This document shows positions 48,040-59,561 of a stretch of DNA of 64,000 nt, one piece after another. Every line of letters starts with the position of its first letter. Positions within the stretch are counted from its first letter, which is position 1. This DNA is from Mactra quadrangularis (Eukaryota; Mollusca; Bivalvia; Venerida; Mactridae): assembly GCA_025267735.1 (NCBI GenBank), contig CM046299.1, positions 26,252,468-26,316,467 on the forward strand. The letters are read 5' to 3'. Both the position numbers and the translations under genes were made by a program. The notes below the pieces were generated by a model. It saw only the letters and a list, made by a program, of their open reading frames with translations, was not told the origin of the DNA and made no database searches.

Positions 48040-48780
48040 GGGAACCTCTGCTGGACTCTCAGCCGGGGTATCAGCGGGCTCCGCGGGCCTTCTGCCGGGG
48101 TCTACGCGGCTTACCGTGGACATCGGTCTTTGTCGCTGGATTTCAGCGAAGATAAGCACGGGACACCGGGGAAAGCCCGGCTGGGTACTCGGCCTCACTT
48201 GAATCAGCAGAGGATGGCTTAGTTCCGCGGGGAAACCTCGGCTGGGCACCCGGCTGCGGCTAAGGCCAGCTCTGCGGGTATTTTGCTTGGGATTTCAGCG
48301 GAGGCAAGTACGGGTCACTGGGGTATGCATTTTATGTTGGTCCCAACCCGTTTCCACACCAAAAAAAGTGCAAGTCGTAATTTTATTTTTGTTATATTAG
48401 TCCAGGCGGCTTGGGATACCGGCAGGCGGCTCATTTCAGCGGGGAAACATCGGATGTGCACTCGGCCGGAGCATCAGTGGGCCTTATGCGGGGGCAATGC
48501 AGCCTGCCGCGGACATCAGTCTTTCTCGCTGGATTTCAGCGGAGACAAGCACGGGACACCGGGGTAAGATCGGCTGGGCACTCGGCCGTGCTGGAATCAG
48601 CGTAGGCGGGCTAAGTTCTGCAGGGAAACCTCGGCTGGGCACCCGGCCGCGGCTTCAGTGGGCTCGGCAGGTCTTTTGCCAGGGATTTAAGCGCAGGCAA
48701 GCACAGGACACCCTGGTAGACCTCGGATGGTGGTTCCAACCTGTTTCCACACCAAATAAAGTGCAAAGTAAAGAAATCAT
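48040..48780. repeat. GC-rich tandem duplication, 393-bp unit
   Basis: Matching landmarks recur 393 bp apart: CGCTGGATTTCAGCG at ~48134 and ~48527, and CCAACC..TTTCCACACC at ~48343 and ~48736. Shorter sub-repeats (AAACCTCGGCTGGGCACC, ATTTCAGCGGAG) recur inside each copy. The block is strikingly GC-rich against its surroundings. Overlapping ORFs on both strands here follow from base composition and show no domain. Confidence 0.8.
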
Positions 48781-51026
48781 GAACTGCTTCTACCATCAGA
48801 TTCTGACGACTCTGATATGTAAAAAAGTGATCTTATTTTAAGTTCATGATATTTTGTATTTTATCGGGGGCTACTGTCCCCGAACACCCGCTTTTTTATC
48901 GTCATCGTCAATACCGACTCGTTGAAGACACAGGGAGTCATAACTATAACCATTTATACCTATATCCATGGCTGCCCTAATTGTGGCACGTACCCATTAA
49001 ATAAAACCCTCTTTTGGATTTAAAGTTTGCATTGCATGTCTATGAAAAGTATGTTATGAATTTAAGAAAAATTCTGAATTTTTGGATTTGAGGAGGTAAA
49101 TGCTAGTTAAAATCATAAACAAAATTTGAGTACATTCCATCCGATAGTTATTTAGATATTTCATTGGGTCCAGCTTTAAGGCAAAATACCTATAAAATGG
49201 AAACATTTTGTATTTTTAATGTGTATTTCACACTTTATATTGTTTCATTTCAATTAATGATATTGTTCTCTACCTCGTGCTGTTGCGTTGTCCTTTTTTA
49301 AAAAAATGTACATACTGCAGGCTGATCCAACAATTGTTTAAATCGACTTCATTTATGATAATTTCTACAGCTTACCTTAAACGTAACTCATAGTAGCAGA
49401 ACTGTTCTGTTCTGTTTATGATAGCTATGAAAGTAAGATTACAAAAACAAGAATCATTTTAATTTTCTTTTTTCCATTTTTGAATCATCTAGCTTGTGAA
49501 TAATGATTTTAATTTTTTCTTCACGTGTTCAACATGATTTTGATATTTGAAGTACAATATTTCGTGATTATAGACAGGATGTATGAAAGAATTGTGTTGA
49601 CATTACTGAAAATCATTATTTCTATTGCATGAGGAAATAAGATTTCTCACAGCTCTTCATCAACTAGTAATTATACAAGTCAATTGATCAGTCAGTTACT
49701 ACAAAATGTATGCCAATCTTTCTTAAAAAGCTCTTAATCATCAGATTTGATTTATACCTAAATTAATGACTGGTTATACATGAGACTTAACTAAAGCTTG
49801 AACTATTGATGGTTGTTTGAGCCTTCAACACAGTCTTGCTTCAGTGCTTTTCAGCACTTTGATTCTGCTTAGCTGTTACTGCAAAATAAAACATCCTACA
49901 GTAATAATGTTCATGTTGGAAACAACGCGAGAACGACGTCTCGTGTGATTTAGAAGTTCTGGTAGAACGATTCATTAAAAATGGCGACTAAAAAATCATA
50001 ACCGGAAATCACGTGTTTCATATCAACCTGTTTGAGTTGGAATATCATATTTGTGTTGTGTTGTAGTTAAGCTGTGAAATAATAATATTATGTAGTGTGA
50101 CAGCGTTTCAGTTATTTGTCAACTTTCTGAATACCTCAGTGTCATCGTATATCATGACGTAAATATTTAATTTAAATAAAATATAAAATTTTGAGTTTTA
50201 TATCAAGCCAGTGTGACATATAAACCATAATTACTGTTACGTTTGTGACCTTAAACTTATTTCAAGCAACATTAAAACAAGTTTTGGCGAGATTTAGCCA
50301 ACCAAATGAATAATAAGAAGCAAATATAGTAAATGACTGTGAAAGTATTTTAAAGGCAGCATGAACAGTTTACTTCAAATATGTTGACTTTTATGAAAGT
50401 GTTAAATGACATAATTATTTTCCAAAATGTATGTTGAGTTTGGTGCTGTTCTGACATAAAACATAAAACTGACATTCAAACATTACAATCTTAGCTTATA
50501 TATGTACACGCTTCAAGGTCGATTAACGCAATGCATGTTTTACAAAGAACAATAAAAATAAGTTATTACACAAAAAACCATGACACAAATCTTAAAAGCA
50601 ACATTATTGGTGTATCGAATGATTAATTGGCAAGAAAATTAATTTAAATATTACATTTGAAGTGCGCATGCTCATCAAATTCGCGATTCTGCCATTTGGT
50701 CTCAAATATTCTCCCAGTGATGCTTTTATTTTCTTGATCATCATAAAATGAAATCACAAATCGATGTAATGTAAATCACAAATAAATAACTTAGAAAAAG
50801 TGGGTTTTTTTCGTAATGATACAAAGTTTAGCATTTGAAATCGGACAATTGGTTAAGAAAATAGACTACCATTCTCAATAGTCAGATTTTAATGAATATT
50901 GTTTTAATGCAATCATGGACGTTGAATACCTTATACGAACGAAAAAGCTAAAGATCAACCATTGTTTAAAACTAAAGCTTATAATTTATATACTATGACC
51001 ATTTTTCTCTGTATGATGTTTTACAG
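48781..51026. other. Intron, no gene recognised
   Basis: AT-rich. Near 49920-50040 a short GC-richer patch contains AAAATGGCG (YY1-like), ACCGGAAAT (ETS-like) and CACGTG, so a regulatory element is possible but unproven. Confidence 0.5.
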
Positions 51027-51251
51027 GGGCATATATGCCGATGCAAAACTATAATCTTCCACTAGGTTACCTGGCACCCAGGGAGAGACCATCTATTTAT
51101 ACAAGAGTAACTGCCATGCCTAGTTTATCAGCCAGGCCTGGTGTAGCTGGCTGGGCTCAAAACCCTACAACAACGGAACCAGCCCTGGGTCCCCATGACA
51201 GGATTAATACAACTGATGTCCCGGAAGAGATTGAGGCTCGTCCCGACAAAA
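51027..51251 (+). CDS. Low-complexity protein gene, exon B (internal)
   Basis: 225 bp, phase 1 at both ends (75 residues). The acceptor TTTTACAG|GGGCA matches that of exon A, and the donor AAAA|GTACTA sits at the same codon as in exon A. It starts GAYMPMQNYNLPLGYL and contains APRERPSIYTRV, then the same terminal module as exon A (GWAQNPTTTEPALGPHDR, NTTDVPEEIEARPDK). Exons A and B are therefore duplicated modules of one gene. They could both be used or be alternatives, since either keeps the frame. If the donor is not used, translation stops at 51263-51265. Confidence 0.6.
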
Positions 51252-51265
51252 GTACTACGGTTTAG

Positions 51266-52295
51266 AAATATTTAACTGAATGTATTTCGTACTTGCTCAA
51301 TCCCCTTCTCTCCCTTTATTATAGTAATTTATTTTGGACGTGTGTGTTTTTTACTGTTGGTGGTCTTTATTGTTTGAACATTACTTTATATTTAGTTGTA
51401 GTTCCTTTCCGCATAGTAATGTATTGCAAAATTGCTATTTTCTTATCCGAGTTGTCGTTCCTTACTGATGCCTATGTAAAATTTTGGAGCTTAACAAAAT
51501 AATCCCTAAATTGGTTGTCTTTGGTGACTTTTTCTTTGGTATACAACATTTCAAAAATGTGAAATAAGAATTATATAGCAATATTATATTTTGAGAGAAT
51601 GGCACACATGGGAATTTGATTTTTGGAAGGAAACTAGATTTGCGAAATTTCGATCACGTGGGTGGGAACTACTTTTCAAGCGCTGCAAAAAAACTTTACA
51701 CTACAAAAATGTATTTAACTACAAAGAACTACGACTCATATAGAAAATTTAAGATTTATTGTAAAAAAAATGTATAAAATTTCTTGAACTTTGGTGCGAA
51801 TGATAAAAGTACGATTATATTCAGGTACGAATATCTCAAACCATAGCCTTTATCTAAAACCTTTAACTTTGTAGCATGCTGAAAGGAGCTTTGTATTGGT
51901 CATGATTTACGATATGTGCTATATAGCATTAAAATAACTGACCATGTGTTAGCACAATTTTATATATTCACCATATAAACCGGAAGTACAAAAGCGGTTT
52001 GAGAAAACTAGAATAAGAAATCTCTTGTAGACAACCGGAAGTATAAAATCTTTTTTGAGATTACCGGAAGTGAAGTATTGAATCAGTTGGATCGGACTAT
52101 TTTAAGTCGTAGTTAAATAACACTTTTGCAATAGTTTAAAAAAACTAGGCTAAAAAGCACTATGAACTTTTTTTCATTGGCTTAACAAACATGATATAGT
52201 CAACTATCCAACAGATTTTAAACGTAAAATTGTGCATTCACAAAAATATAATGTAGTATATGTTATTTCTATGTAGTGCAATGATGCTTATATAT
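51266..52295. other. Intron with three ETS-type words
   Basis: No gene. ACCGGAAGT occurs at 51979, 52034 and 52063, all in the same orientation within 93 bp, which is unusual for such AT-rich DNA. Confidence 0.5.
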
Positions 52296-52351
52296 TTGAC
52301 CTAATTAATTTGACATAATTAATCTGACCTAATTAATTTGACCTAATTATT
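52296..52351. repeat. 14-bp tandem repeat
   Basis: TTGACCTAATTAAT-type units, nearly four copies with minor changes. Confidence 0.9.
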
Positions 52352-52813
52352 TATTTTGTAGCATGTATATGTTATAATTAATGTTTATACCCTAATTGTA
52401 TCACCAAGTTAGTGAATGCCTTTCATATATTTTAACAAAATGACACTTCACTAAAATCTTCTAAGAAATTGTTTAACTATTCAATAACGGTTTTTAAATA
52501 TATATATCCATATTGTAGACATTACAAGTGTAACTTACATTTGGAATGAAGTAGTTCCATGGTTTTCTAATCTATCTATATATGATACAATTTATTTATG
52601 TAAATCAAAATAACCATGGTTACAAACACAAATTATGTCTATCTGTTTGCCTGGAATTGTCATCTTGCTATCCTTAATACATCGAGTACATTTTACCTTT
52701 GGTGTATTATTCAACCTGTCATATCTTTCCTTTGGTAAATGTTCCGATCTTGCCACCTCCAACATTGCTGTTTGCTGTGTCCCTGGGCTTGTTAGAAAAG
52801 GTTTAACTCTATC

Positions 52814-53075
52814 CGGGTACGTAGTGCAATTGACAGCTTGTATGATACGGGCTGGAATCCCACCTGGGACGGTTATGACCTTCCTTGAAAATGTGACAAC
52901 CATGTCAAGTTTCCTCTATTAATAAGGTATATAGAGAAGATTTACATCCTTGTGAAAGGGTAGGTGAGAACTGGTTATAGACAAGGGTCCAGGAAAGTTA
53001 GGTTAGGTGCCTTGGACGCTGTAAAATAACCAAAACGTGTTGACACGGCGTTACACCCAGTATAAATAAAAAGAC
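52814..53075 (+). mobile_element. tRNA-derived SINE, diverged copy
   Basis: Aligns by eye with the SINE at 57897: a degenerate A-box region (GGGTACGTAGTGCAATTGAC), a weak B box (GGCTGGAATCCC), then the same body (TTCCTTGAAAATGTGACAA, GGTAGGTGAG, CTGGTTATAGACAAGGGTCC, GGACGCTGT) and tail (CGGCGTTACACCCAGTATAAATAAA). No clear target duplication, consistent with greater age. The overlapping ORFs at 52592-52922 are partly inside it. Confidence 0.7.
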
Positions 53076-53717
53076 GATGATCACGAAAAGTTTGATGAGG
53101 TACATCGGGGGCGTTTACTTGTAGTGACCGAATAAATGCATTGTATGTGACTGCTCAAGTTTTAATAAATCTTATAAAACAGCTACCTGGTTGTATTTTA
53201 AAGGAGCATCCAAGGCGAAATCCTTGACCGACCTTGAATGTATTTTTCTATTTCCATGACCTACATACATAAATATCTGCTAACTGCTCGTAGTTTGCAT
53301 GTCATTCCATGTACATTTGTATTAAGTTACACCTGAAATACTGACCCTAATAAATTTATGATATCAAAAGATAGACATGTATTTTTTAAAAGTATTTATT
53401 ATCATTATTATTATTTTAATGACTATTAGCTTGATAGCACAAGTATTTTATTTGGATTTAAAAATGAATGATAAATAATTGGCCAATTATATATACATGT
53501 ATAATTATGTTTCCTTAATTTAATACGTGTATATTTTTATTGTCAATTAAAGACTTAGGAGATCGAACAAATTTGTTTAAAATTAATTAGAAATTGGTAA
53601 AATTAATAATGCACATAATATCAACTTTAATATTTCAATCATTTCATTTATAATCTATATTTTGTCGACACTAACATGTGAACGAATATTTAAATGAATA
53701 ATTTAACATTTCCCTAG
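53076..53717. other. Intron, no gene recognised
   Basis: Very AT-rich, ending in the acceptor TTTCCCTAG of the next exon. Confidence 0.6.
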
Positions 53718-54044
53718 CACGAGCCCAACGTCGAGCACTTCTTAGAAGAATGAATCCAGGTTTCACAGACGCTCAAATCGAGGCTTAGCTGGTACGTGAC
53801 GACAAAGCACGCGCCAAACTGGCGGCACAACAGGGCGTGGTTTTACTCCCAGAACTAGTTACCCCGCCCACACCGCCACCGCCGAAAGTAAAACTGAACG
53901 CCGCAAAGAAACCGGCACCAGGAGCAAAACCTAGAAAAGTTTTTAGAGCGCGTAGGAAGAAAAAGCCGAATAATGTAGTTTCAACACGTAAACAACCACA
54001 ACAACCACAGCCTCGACCACGCCCCCGTACCACTACAACACCAG
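53718..54044 (+). CDS. Low-complexity protein gene, exon C, with in-frame TAG
   Basis: 327 bp, phase 1 at both ends. The acceptor TTTCCCTAG lets the preceding phase-1 exons continue in frame as RAQRRALLRRMNPGFTDAQIEA. A TAG then occurs at 53786-53788, after which the same frame runs open to the donor CCAG|GTAGTG, coding LVRDDKARAKLAAQQG, a Pro-rich segment (VTPPTPPPPK) and a Lys/Arg-rich segment (KVFRARRKKKP) ending in TRKQPQQPQPRPRPRTTTTP. The open frame and correct phase on both sides argue for a recent nonsense change or a sequencing error rather than an old pseudogene. A real terminal exon ending at the TAG is the alternative. Confidence 0.6.
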
Positions 54045-54724
54045 GTAGTGACCAGTGATTATGTTTTCATATTTAGTGATTTATATTGTTTTAGTCATAT
54101 TTGCGCATGCGCAGTTATTCATAAATTGTTGTCAATGGCAATATTCAAACTCTTCGCATTGGTGACGTCACGCCTTGTTGCCTTCTCATCTAGGGGAAGT
54201 TACCACTGCAAGGAGTTTTGGCGAAGTGTACGCTCCGCCATTATGGATATATTTAACATTGAAAATTGTAACGATATGCGATTGTATATCATTTTACATA
54301 CTTTTTAAAATAGGCTAGTTTTGTTATATTCACTTGTATATACATGCATTATTTAGAGTATTTTCACATTGTTCTTTATTTCAGTGAATTGGTTTAACCA
54401 TTAAGTTATTGTATTTTTTGTTCGGAACATATCGGAGATCTTCAACATAGATACGAATATCATATTATTTTATAGTATTACACACATTTTCTATATAACT
54501 CATTGCACAATTTAGATAGCTGTTATTTGCACATATAAAATGATAATCTCTGATTTCTTTTGTTTTAGATCATTTCTAAAGTATCTGCTGAATAGTTCAG
54601 ACCACAGGCGCCGCTGGCACGTCCCGGTTCACAATAGTACTCTAGCGTCTTGAATGGACCGAGACCGTGCCACCCGCCACTGGGTTGGAAGATTTATTTT
54701 TATATTTCATTCTTATTATGGTTG
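54045..54724. other. Intron, no gene recognised
   Basis: A patch at 54157-54245 with TGACGTCA (54163) and CTCCGCCATTATGG (YY1-like) may be regulatory. Nothing coding. Confidence 0.5.
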
Positions 54725-54906
54725 AATACATTGTTAAATTTCATTCAAAAGTTCATGGCGCATACATTATCACCGCTGATTTAAATAATCACTACTGTTA
54801 TTCAGTTACTATTATAGCTATCGATAAAAATAATTTTATCCGAGAATTTAAATCAGCGGGGTTAATGTAAGCACCAATGAAAGTTGCATAAAATTTATCA
54901 ATATCT
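54725..54906. mobile_element. Foldback MITE family 1, copy 1
   Basis: About 60-bp imperfect terminal inverted repeats. The inner parts read CATACATTATCACCGCTGAT on the left and, on the opposite strand, CTTACATTAACCCCGCTGAT on the right, with ATTTAAA at the inner edge. No coding capacity. A related copy lies at 56040. Confidence 0.75.
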
Positions 54907-54985
54907 GAATACAAATGTATAATTTATCGTTCATTCAATCCATACATTATAACATCTTACATCTATTTATTTCAATTATTAACAG

Positions 54986-55279
54986 AGCCAACCTACCCAC
55001 CGACGTATCCGACCACAACACAATATTACCCAACAACTTACCCGACTCCGGCTAACAACTTCCAGTATAACACAGGACCACAGAACAACCAATATCAGCA
55101 ACAACAGTTCCGACCTGCTCAGCAATATCAGCCACCTAGGAGACAACGACAATTCCAGCAGCAGCAACAGTACCAACCTACCGGACCGCCACCTCGTCAG
55201 CAGCGTCAACGTCCAGTAAGGCCAAGACGTAGACAACAGCAACAACGTAGAAATAGAAGACCTCAAGGCCCGCCAATAG
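54986..55279 (+). CDS. Low-complexity protein gene, exon D
   Basis: 294 bp, phase 1 at both ends (98 residues). The acceptor is ATTAACAG and the donor is ATAG|GTAAAT. It begins EPTYPPTYPTTTQYYPTTYP, a Pro/Thr/Tyr-rich stretch, then Gln/Asn-rich (NNQYQQQQFRPAQQYQ) and finally Arg/Gln/Pro-rich (RPRRRQQQQRRNRRPQGPP). Such composition is typical of extracellular or structural matrix proteins, but no named family is recognised. The reverse-strand frame over the same bases is a compositional shadow. Confidence 0.7.
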
Positions 55280-56039
55280 GTAAATATATCTAACAATATC
55301 TTTGAAATTAGGTCCATTATGCGCTACCGTAACTCTTTGACCGAAAATCATACTACATGAGCGTTTAGTAAACTGACTGTTACGTATTGAAACAGAAACC
55401 AAATTGCTGTTAATTTAAAGTTTGTAAAAGTTGACTATTTTCGGATATGGCAATGTTCGGATATCACTTAAAAGTTTCATTAAATTAAAATCATCATCTG
55501 TATCAATATAGTATTGTCCAACTAATGCTTTTCCAAGAAGCTCTAAGCGTCAGTTATAATACCCGTTTGAAGTATATGACCATGTCTATTACTATTTACC
55601 CTCTTGGTTTAGTGTGTGCGCGCCATAAGCGTTTGTTATTATTTTTAACTCTGGCAAGAATGAGTTGGACCGTTGTTTACATTGAGAATAAAACTCAAAA
55701 CGCACGAAGAAATTGCTGAGTACTTAGATAGGACAGTGAAACACTAAATATCACTTTGTAATCGGTCCAAACACAATCGCTCGAAGTAGATTCGAACGAA
55801 CCGATTTTTTAAACTAATCGGGGTACGAGCGAGCGCGAATAAAATTTTGTAGAAAGATTATGTATATACTCGTATTAAGACCATTTTATTATCGTATATG
55901 TAATGTTTATAATTTTAGTCGGCTCAGAAGTTGATCATATTTTGTCATTATTTGGTTAAGTGTGTAAGTTTTTTTGTTTGGTAAGTAATGTAATTATATG
56001 AACAGAAATTATCTAGCGTATAACCATTTAATTGTTAAC
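55280..56039. other. Intron, no gene recognised
   Basis: Only short frames without domains; nothing distinctive seen. Confidence 0.5.
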
Positions 56040-56262
56040 ATGTATTGTTAAATTTTATTCAATTGTCATTGGTGTATACTTTAACCCCACTGATTTAAAT
56101 ACTTACTATGTAGTTCTTTTGTACTAACTATCAATAAAAATTCTTTCAGTATCTATGTGCGATTATTTTCATTACAATACAAAATCGAACACATGTTGAG
56201 TATTAAAAGCAGCGGGGTCAATGTATGCGCCACTAACAGCTGAATATAATTGAGCAATAATA
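56040..56262. mobile_element. Foldback MITE family 1, copy 2
   Basis: Same arrangement as the copy at 54725: TATTGTTAAATTTTATTC, GGTGTATACTTTAACCCC and CTGATTTAAA on the left; AGCAGCGGGGTCAATGTATG and GCGCCACTAACAG on the right. The middle is longer and unrelated. A single end of the same type (CGGGTTAATGTATGCG) occurs near 63830. Confidence 0.7.
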
Positions 56263-56964
56263 ATACTTGAGTTTTAAATCAACTTCACAATGTCAAATGT
56301 AGATAAATAACATGTATAATATATTAGAATTTGAACTAAATGGGAATAATTGCTCTGTGTTGTAAAAGAAATAAAATGGCATCGATATAAATAATACGAA
56401 CTTTAAAAATCAAAGCGCTGAATGCACTGAATGAACGATCAATTGAATGTAAGGAAGAGAGCCGAGGGCAGACAAATGTGGAAATAATGATAAGGAAGTG
56501 GACGGTCCAAATATTAACATTGAATTTCAAAAAAGGTTAAAACATGTATAACGTTGGAATTATTATTCATTTGTATGAATGTGGCAGCAAAATTAACTAG
56601 ACAGTCAATACGTGTTTCTACTACAGTTTATATTCCTTCCCATTTTCGACAGTACATATATGTATATTTGACATTTGTGACAGTGAATTAAACTCATTTT
56701 TTATAACAACATTGTATATGTAAGTTTAATCAGCACTTGACAAGAGCTTATTGTGACGTCATTCACTAAAAATACTTATATATAAATATTGCTAATACAA
56801 TGTATGTCTTTGTTTTAAACCTGTACAGCTTTGCCAACTTAATTGACTATCTGTTTTATCAGAGCGCTAATAGCTCTGACTGAACTATCTACTGGCTGAT
56901 ATGTTACCCTCAAGACGAAAATCAGTGTACGCTTATGGCCAGGAATACTATTTTAACATATTGA
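56263..56964. other. Intron, no gene recognised
   Basis: AT-rich; one TGACGTCA at 56754. Confidence 0.5.
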
Positions 56965-57145
56965 CAATTGACATTACGCTGAGGCTACTATAACCACGCC
57001 CTTAGACAAGTGGTTAATTTTTTAACAAAGTAATATTTTGTGTCCAAAGACTTATAACTATGTTTGTCCAAGCATACACTAACTCTTTCATTGGTGGACG
57101 GATTATGAACATTAAGGTATGGAAGGTTTGGCGTAATGTCAATTG
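56965..57145. mobile_element. MITE family 2, copy 1
   Basis: 181 bp with perfect 15-bp inverted ends (CAATTGACATTACGC and its complement at 57131-57145). The interior is non-coding and shares ACTATAACCACG and CTTTCATTGGT with the copy at 60396. Confidence 0.85.
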
Positions 57146-57882
57146 AAATATATAAGGAAAAGTAACGCTCGTATTGTTTTAAATTAAATTGAATTTGGCA
57201 TTTGTCTGGTACATGTATAATATTACGCTTTGATTATCGCCGATAATTATAGAATAATGGCAGACATAAGGTCGAGTTTTGCTTAATTTAAACGTTACTC
57301 TTGCAAACGGAAGTGCAATATGTTTGCAATATTTATATAATAACAAATATACGTATCAATTAATCCAACATTCTTTCTGTCAACTGTTTTCATATCATAG
57401 ACTTGTATATCTTTATGAAGCCAATTACCTGGTCAAATGCCTTGAAAATGCATAATTGCAAGGTGCTAAATCGAATTCTGGTCCAAGGGTCCTGAAGTCC
57501 ACCATTGTAAAGCCTTTTGTATCACATGGCACCACTCATTTAACCGTTAATTTTAATGTGGTAACAAGACAAAGCATAAATGATAAATATAATGATTATA
57601 TTCTTATGAGACCCGATGTAACAAGCCAAATTTTCACCTCTTGCTAATCTTTTCCCGGGAAACATGCCTTAGTCATTCCCCCTGGGTCAACCCCCACTAA
57701 ATATTGGTTAAATTCTTGCACCAATTTAGTAAAACATTATTGTTTTTTCGGCAATATTCCTCCCTGACGAATCCCCCGGTTGATAAAACTGCTTTTATGA
57801 TGCAATTTTATTGTATACAATGTATCTTTTTTATCTAAGGCAATTTTCCTCCATTGATGGTTCTTAATATACTGTGTCATTG
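57146..57882. other. Intron, no gene recognised
   Basis: From ~57751, weakly repeated segments (CCTCC...GTTGATAAAACTG...TGTATCTT) recur at ~58230 and ~58318 on the far side of the SINE, suggesting an older diverged tandem repeat that the SINE later split. Confidence 0.4.
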
Positions 57883-57896
57883 TATATCACGACGAA

Positions 57897-58194
57897 CCCG
57901 GGTCGATAGCGCAGTTGGTAGCGCGCCGGGATTTGGATACTCGTGCCCGAGGGGGTGCGGGTTCGAATCCCACCCGGGGAGGTTATACCCTTCCATGAAA
58001 ATTTGACAATAATGTCGATTTTCCTCCATTGGTTAGATAATATGGAGAAGTTTCCGGCCTTATGGAAGGGTAGGTGAGTACTGGTTATAGACAATGGTCC
58101 AGGAAAGCTAGTTTAGGTGTGCTGGACGCCGTGAAATGACCTAAATTGTGTTGATACGGCGTTGAATCCAATAAATAAAATAAATATAAATATA
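57897..58194 (+). mobile_element. tRNA-derived SINE with 14-bp target duplication
   Basis: The polymerase III A box TAGCGCAGTTGGTAG (57907-57921) and B box GGTTCGAATCC (57960-57970) sit in a cloverleaf-like 5' region ending CACCCGGGGAGG, followed by a non-tRNA body and an (A/T)-rich ATAAATAAAA tail. TATATCACGACGAA occurs exactly at 57883-57896 and 58195-58208. The intact boxes and perfect duplication indicate a fairly recent LINE-assisted insertion. It is not a functional tRNA gene, as the acceptor end runs into the SINE body. Confidence 0.92.
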
Positions 58195-58208
58195 TATATC
58201 ACGACGAA

Positions 58209-59300
58209 TCTTCCGCCCTCCCCACCCTCGGAACAATTTTCCCCCGTTTAAAAAAACTTTTAGTATTATGCTGTCTTATTGTACAGAGTATCTTGAACAA
58301 TATTTTCGTAATGGATGATTTTTCTCCGTTGATAAAACTGTTGTCATGTTAATTAATATGTTGTCATGTAATGTACATGTTGCTAAGTAATTGTAAAGAG
58401 TGCTATACCGGGTCTGTGGCACATTGGCTATGTACAGGAATTCTAATATAATGTCCGGAAAAGGTACGAGTTCAAATCTGAAATAAGTTTTGCATGTTGT
58501 TCTAACATTCGTTTATGTATTTAATTTAATACTTAACCATTCTTTGATGTCCAGGTTTCACTTTGAATCATCGACACATCGTGATGACCTAATCTCGAAA
58601 ACTTTTATTGATATGTCATATATATTATTAATTGTATAATCAATACTTAAAGCATGATCTTTTTAAATTGTAACAATTTATATAACTTATATTTGATCTA
58701 TGTAAATTTTTGATTAGTCATACACCTTAATTTTACTTCATTAATTGTTCAAAATTTAATACTGCCAACATAAAAGTGCAATTATTATTTATTTGCTTGC
58801 CTCTTGTTATTGATTGTTAATTTTGCTAAAAACTGATTGCGTTGAATTCCGACTGTTTTGTCATTGTGTACATTTGCATTCGTCTATCTTCTAATTTTAA
58901 GTTTATTAATCGTGTAATTGTTCAAATATTAATCGTTTTCTTGTTACGAAAAACTGCAAAACCATCTGTCAACTTTATGGCTGGTGGATGTTCGATTTTG
59001 AATAACATTTGAAAGACAGTATAAATTGAATGCGTCATATAACAAAGAACTCACTTTATTATCAAATCTCTTTCGTTCAAAGTAATGTTACTGACAGCTT
59101 TTCGAATTCTGCTCATGCTGCACATTATCTATTTTTTGGCTGATTTAAATGAGTTTATAATCACTAAGATAGATGGTCTGATACCGGTGATTCAATATCT
59201 GAATACATGTATTTAAAAGTGATAACAAAATTGATGTTCAATATTAAAACTACCTGTAAAAGTAATTTATCTAATGAAATTGTCGATTTATTGAACAATC
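58209..59300. other. Intron with a possible tRNA-like relic
   Basis: Around 58407-58480 a GGGTCTGTGGCACATTGGCT segment and, ~45 bp on, GTACGAGTTCAAATCT resemble degenerate A and B boxes, perhaps the head of an old SINE or tRNA pseudogene. The rest is AT-rich and unremarkable. Confidence 0.35.
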
Positions 59301-59368
59301 TATAAAATAGGATATTCTGCCATCGATATATTGGCCTAAATTTCGATGATAGAGTATCCTATTTTATA
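59301..59368. repeat. 26-bp-arm hairpin
   Basis: TATAAAATAGGATATTCTGC at 59301 pairs with the complement ending ATCCTATTTTATA at 59368, about 23 of 26 positions matching around a ~16-bp loop. Confidence 0.85.
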
Positions 59369-59561
59369 TAATACACTTGAATATTCCCTTTGGAATGATA
59401 TTGGACATAAAATTGAACAATATATTGTCTTGTGAGTTTTATTTTATATGATTCATGTACATTCCATATTCAAATAATGTGATGTTTTAATATATCTTTA
59501 ATTGTATTGAATCTTATACAATGTAATGAGTTAACACTGTTTTCTTTATTTTTCTCCACAG

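Noticed and set aside
48037..48841. Overlapping ORFs on both strands in the GC-rich island
   Set aside because: High GC removes stop codons; the translations are low-complexity Pro/Arg/Ser with no domain and follow the tandem repeats.
52592..52922. Opposed 95-103-codon ORFs, one with several Cys residues
   Set aside because: They overlap the diverged SINE, have no family resemblance and no clear splice sites; considered chance.
53784..53789. TAG at 53786 as a splice acceptor rather than a stop
   Set aside because: An exon starting at 53789 would need a phase-0 donor, whereas every visible upstream donor is phase 1; joined in phase 1 it hits a stop within a few codons.
54979..55402. Minus-strand Leu/Ser-rich ORFs
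   Set aside because: Antisense shadow of the Gln/Pro/Arg-rich exon D.
57897..57980. Functional tRNA gene
   Set aside because: The boxes are good, but the sequence continues into a SINE body and is flanked by a target duplication.
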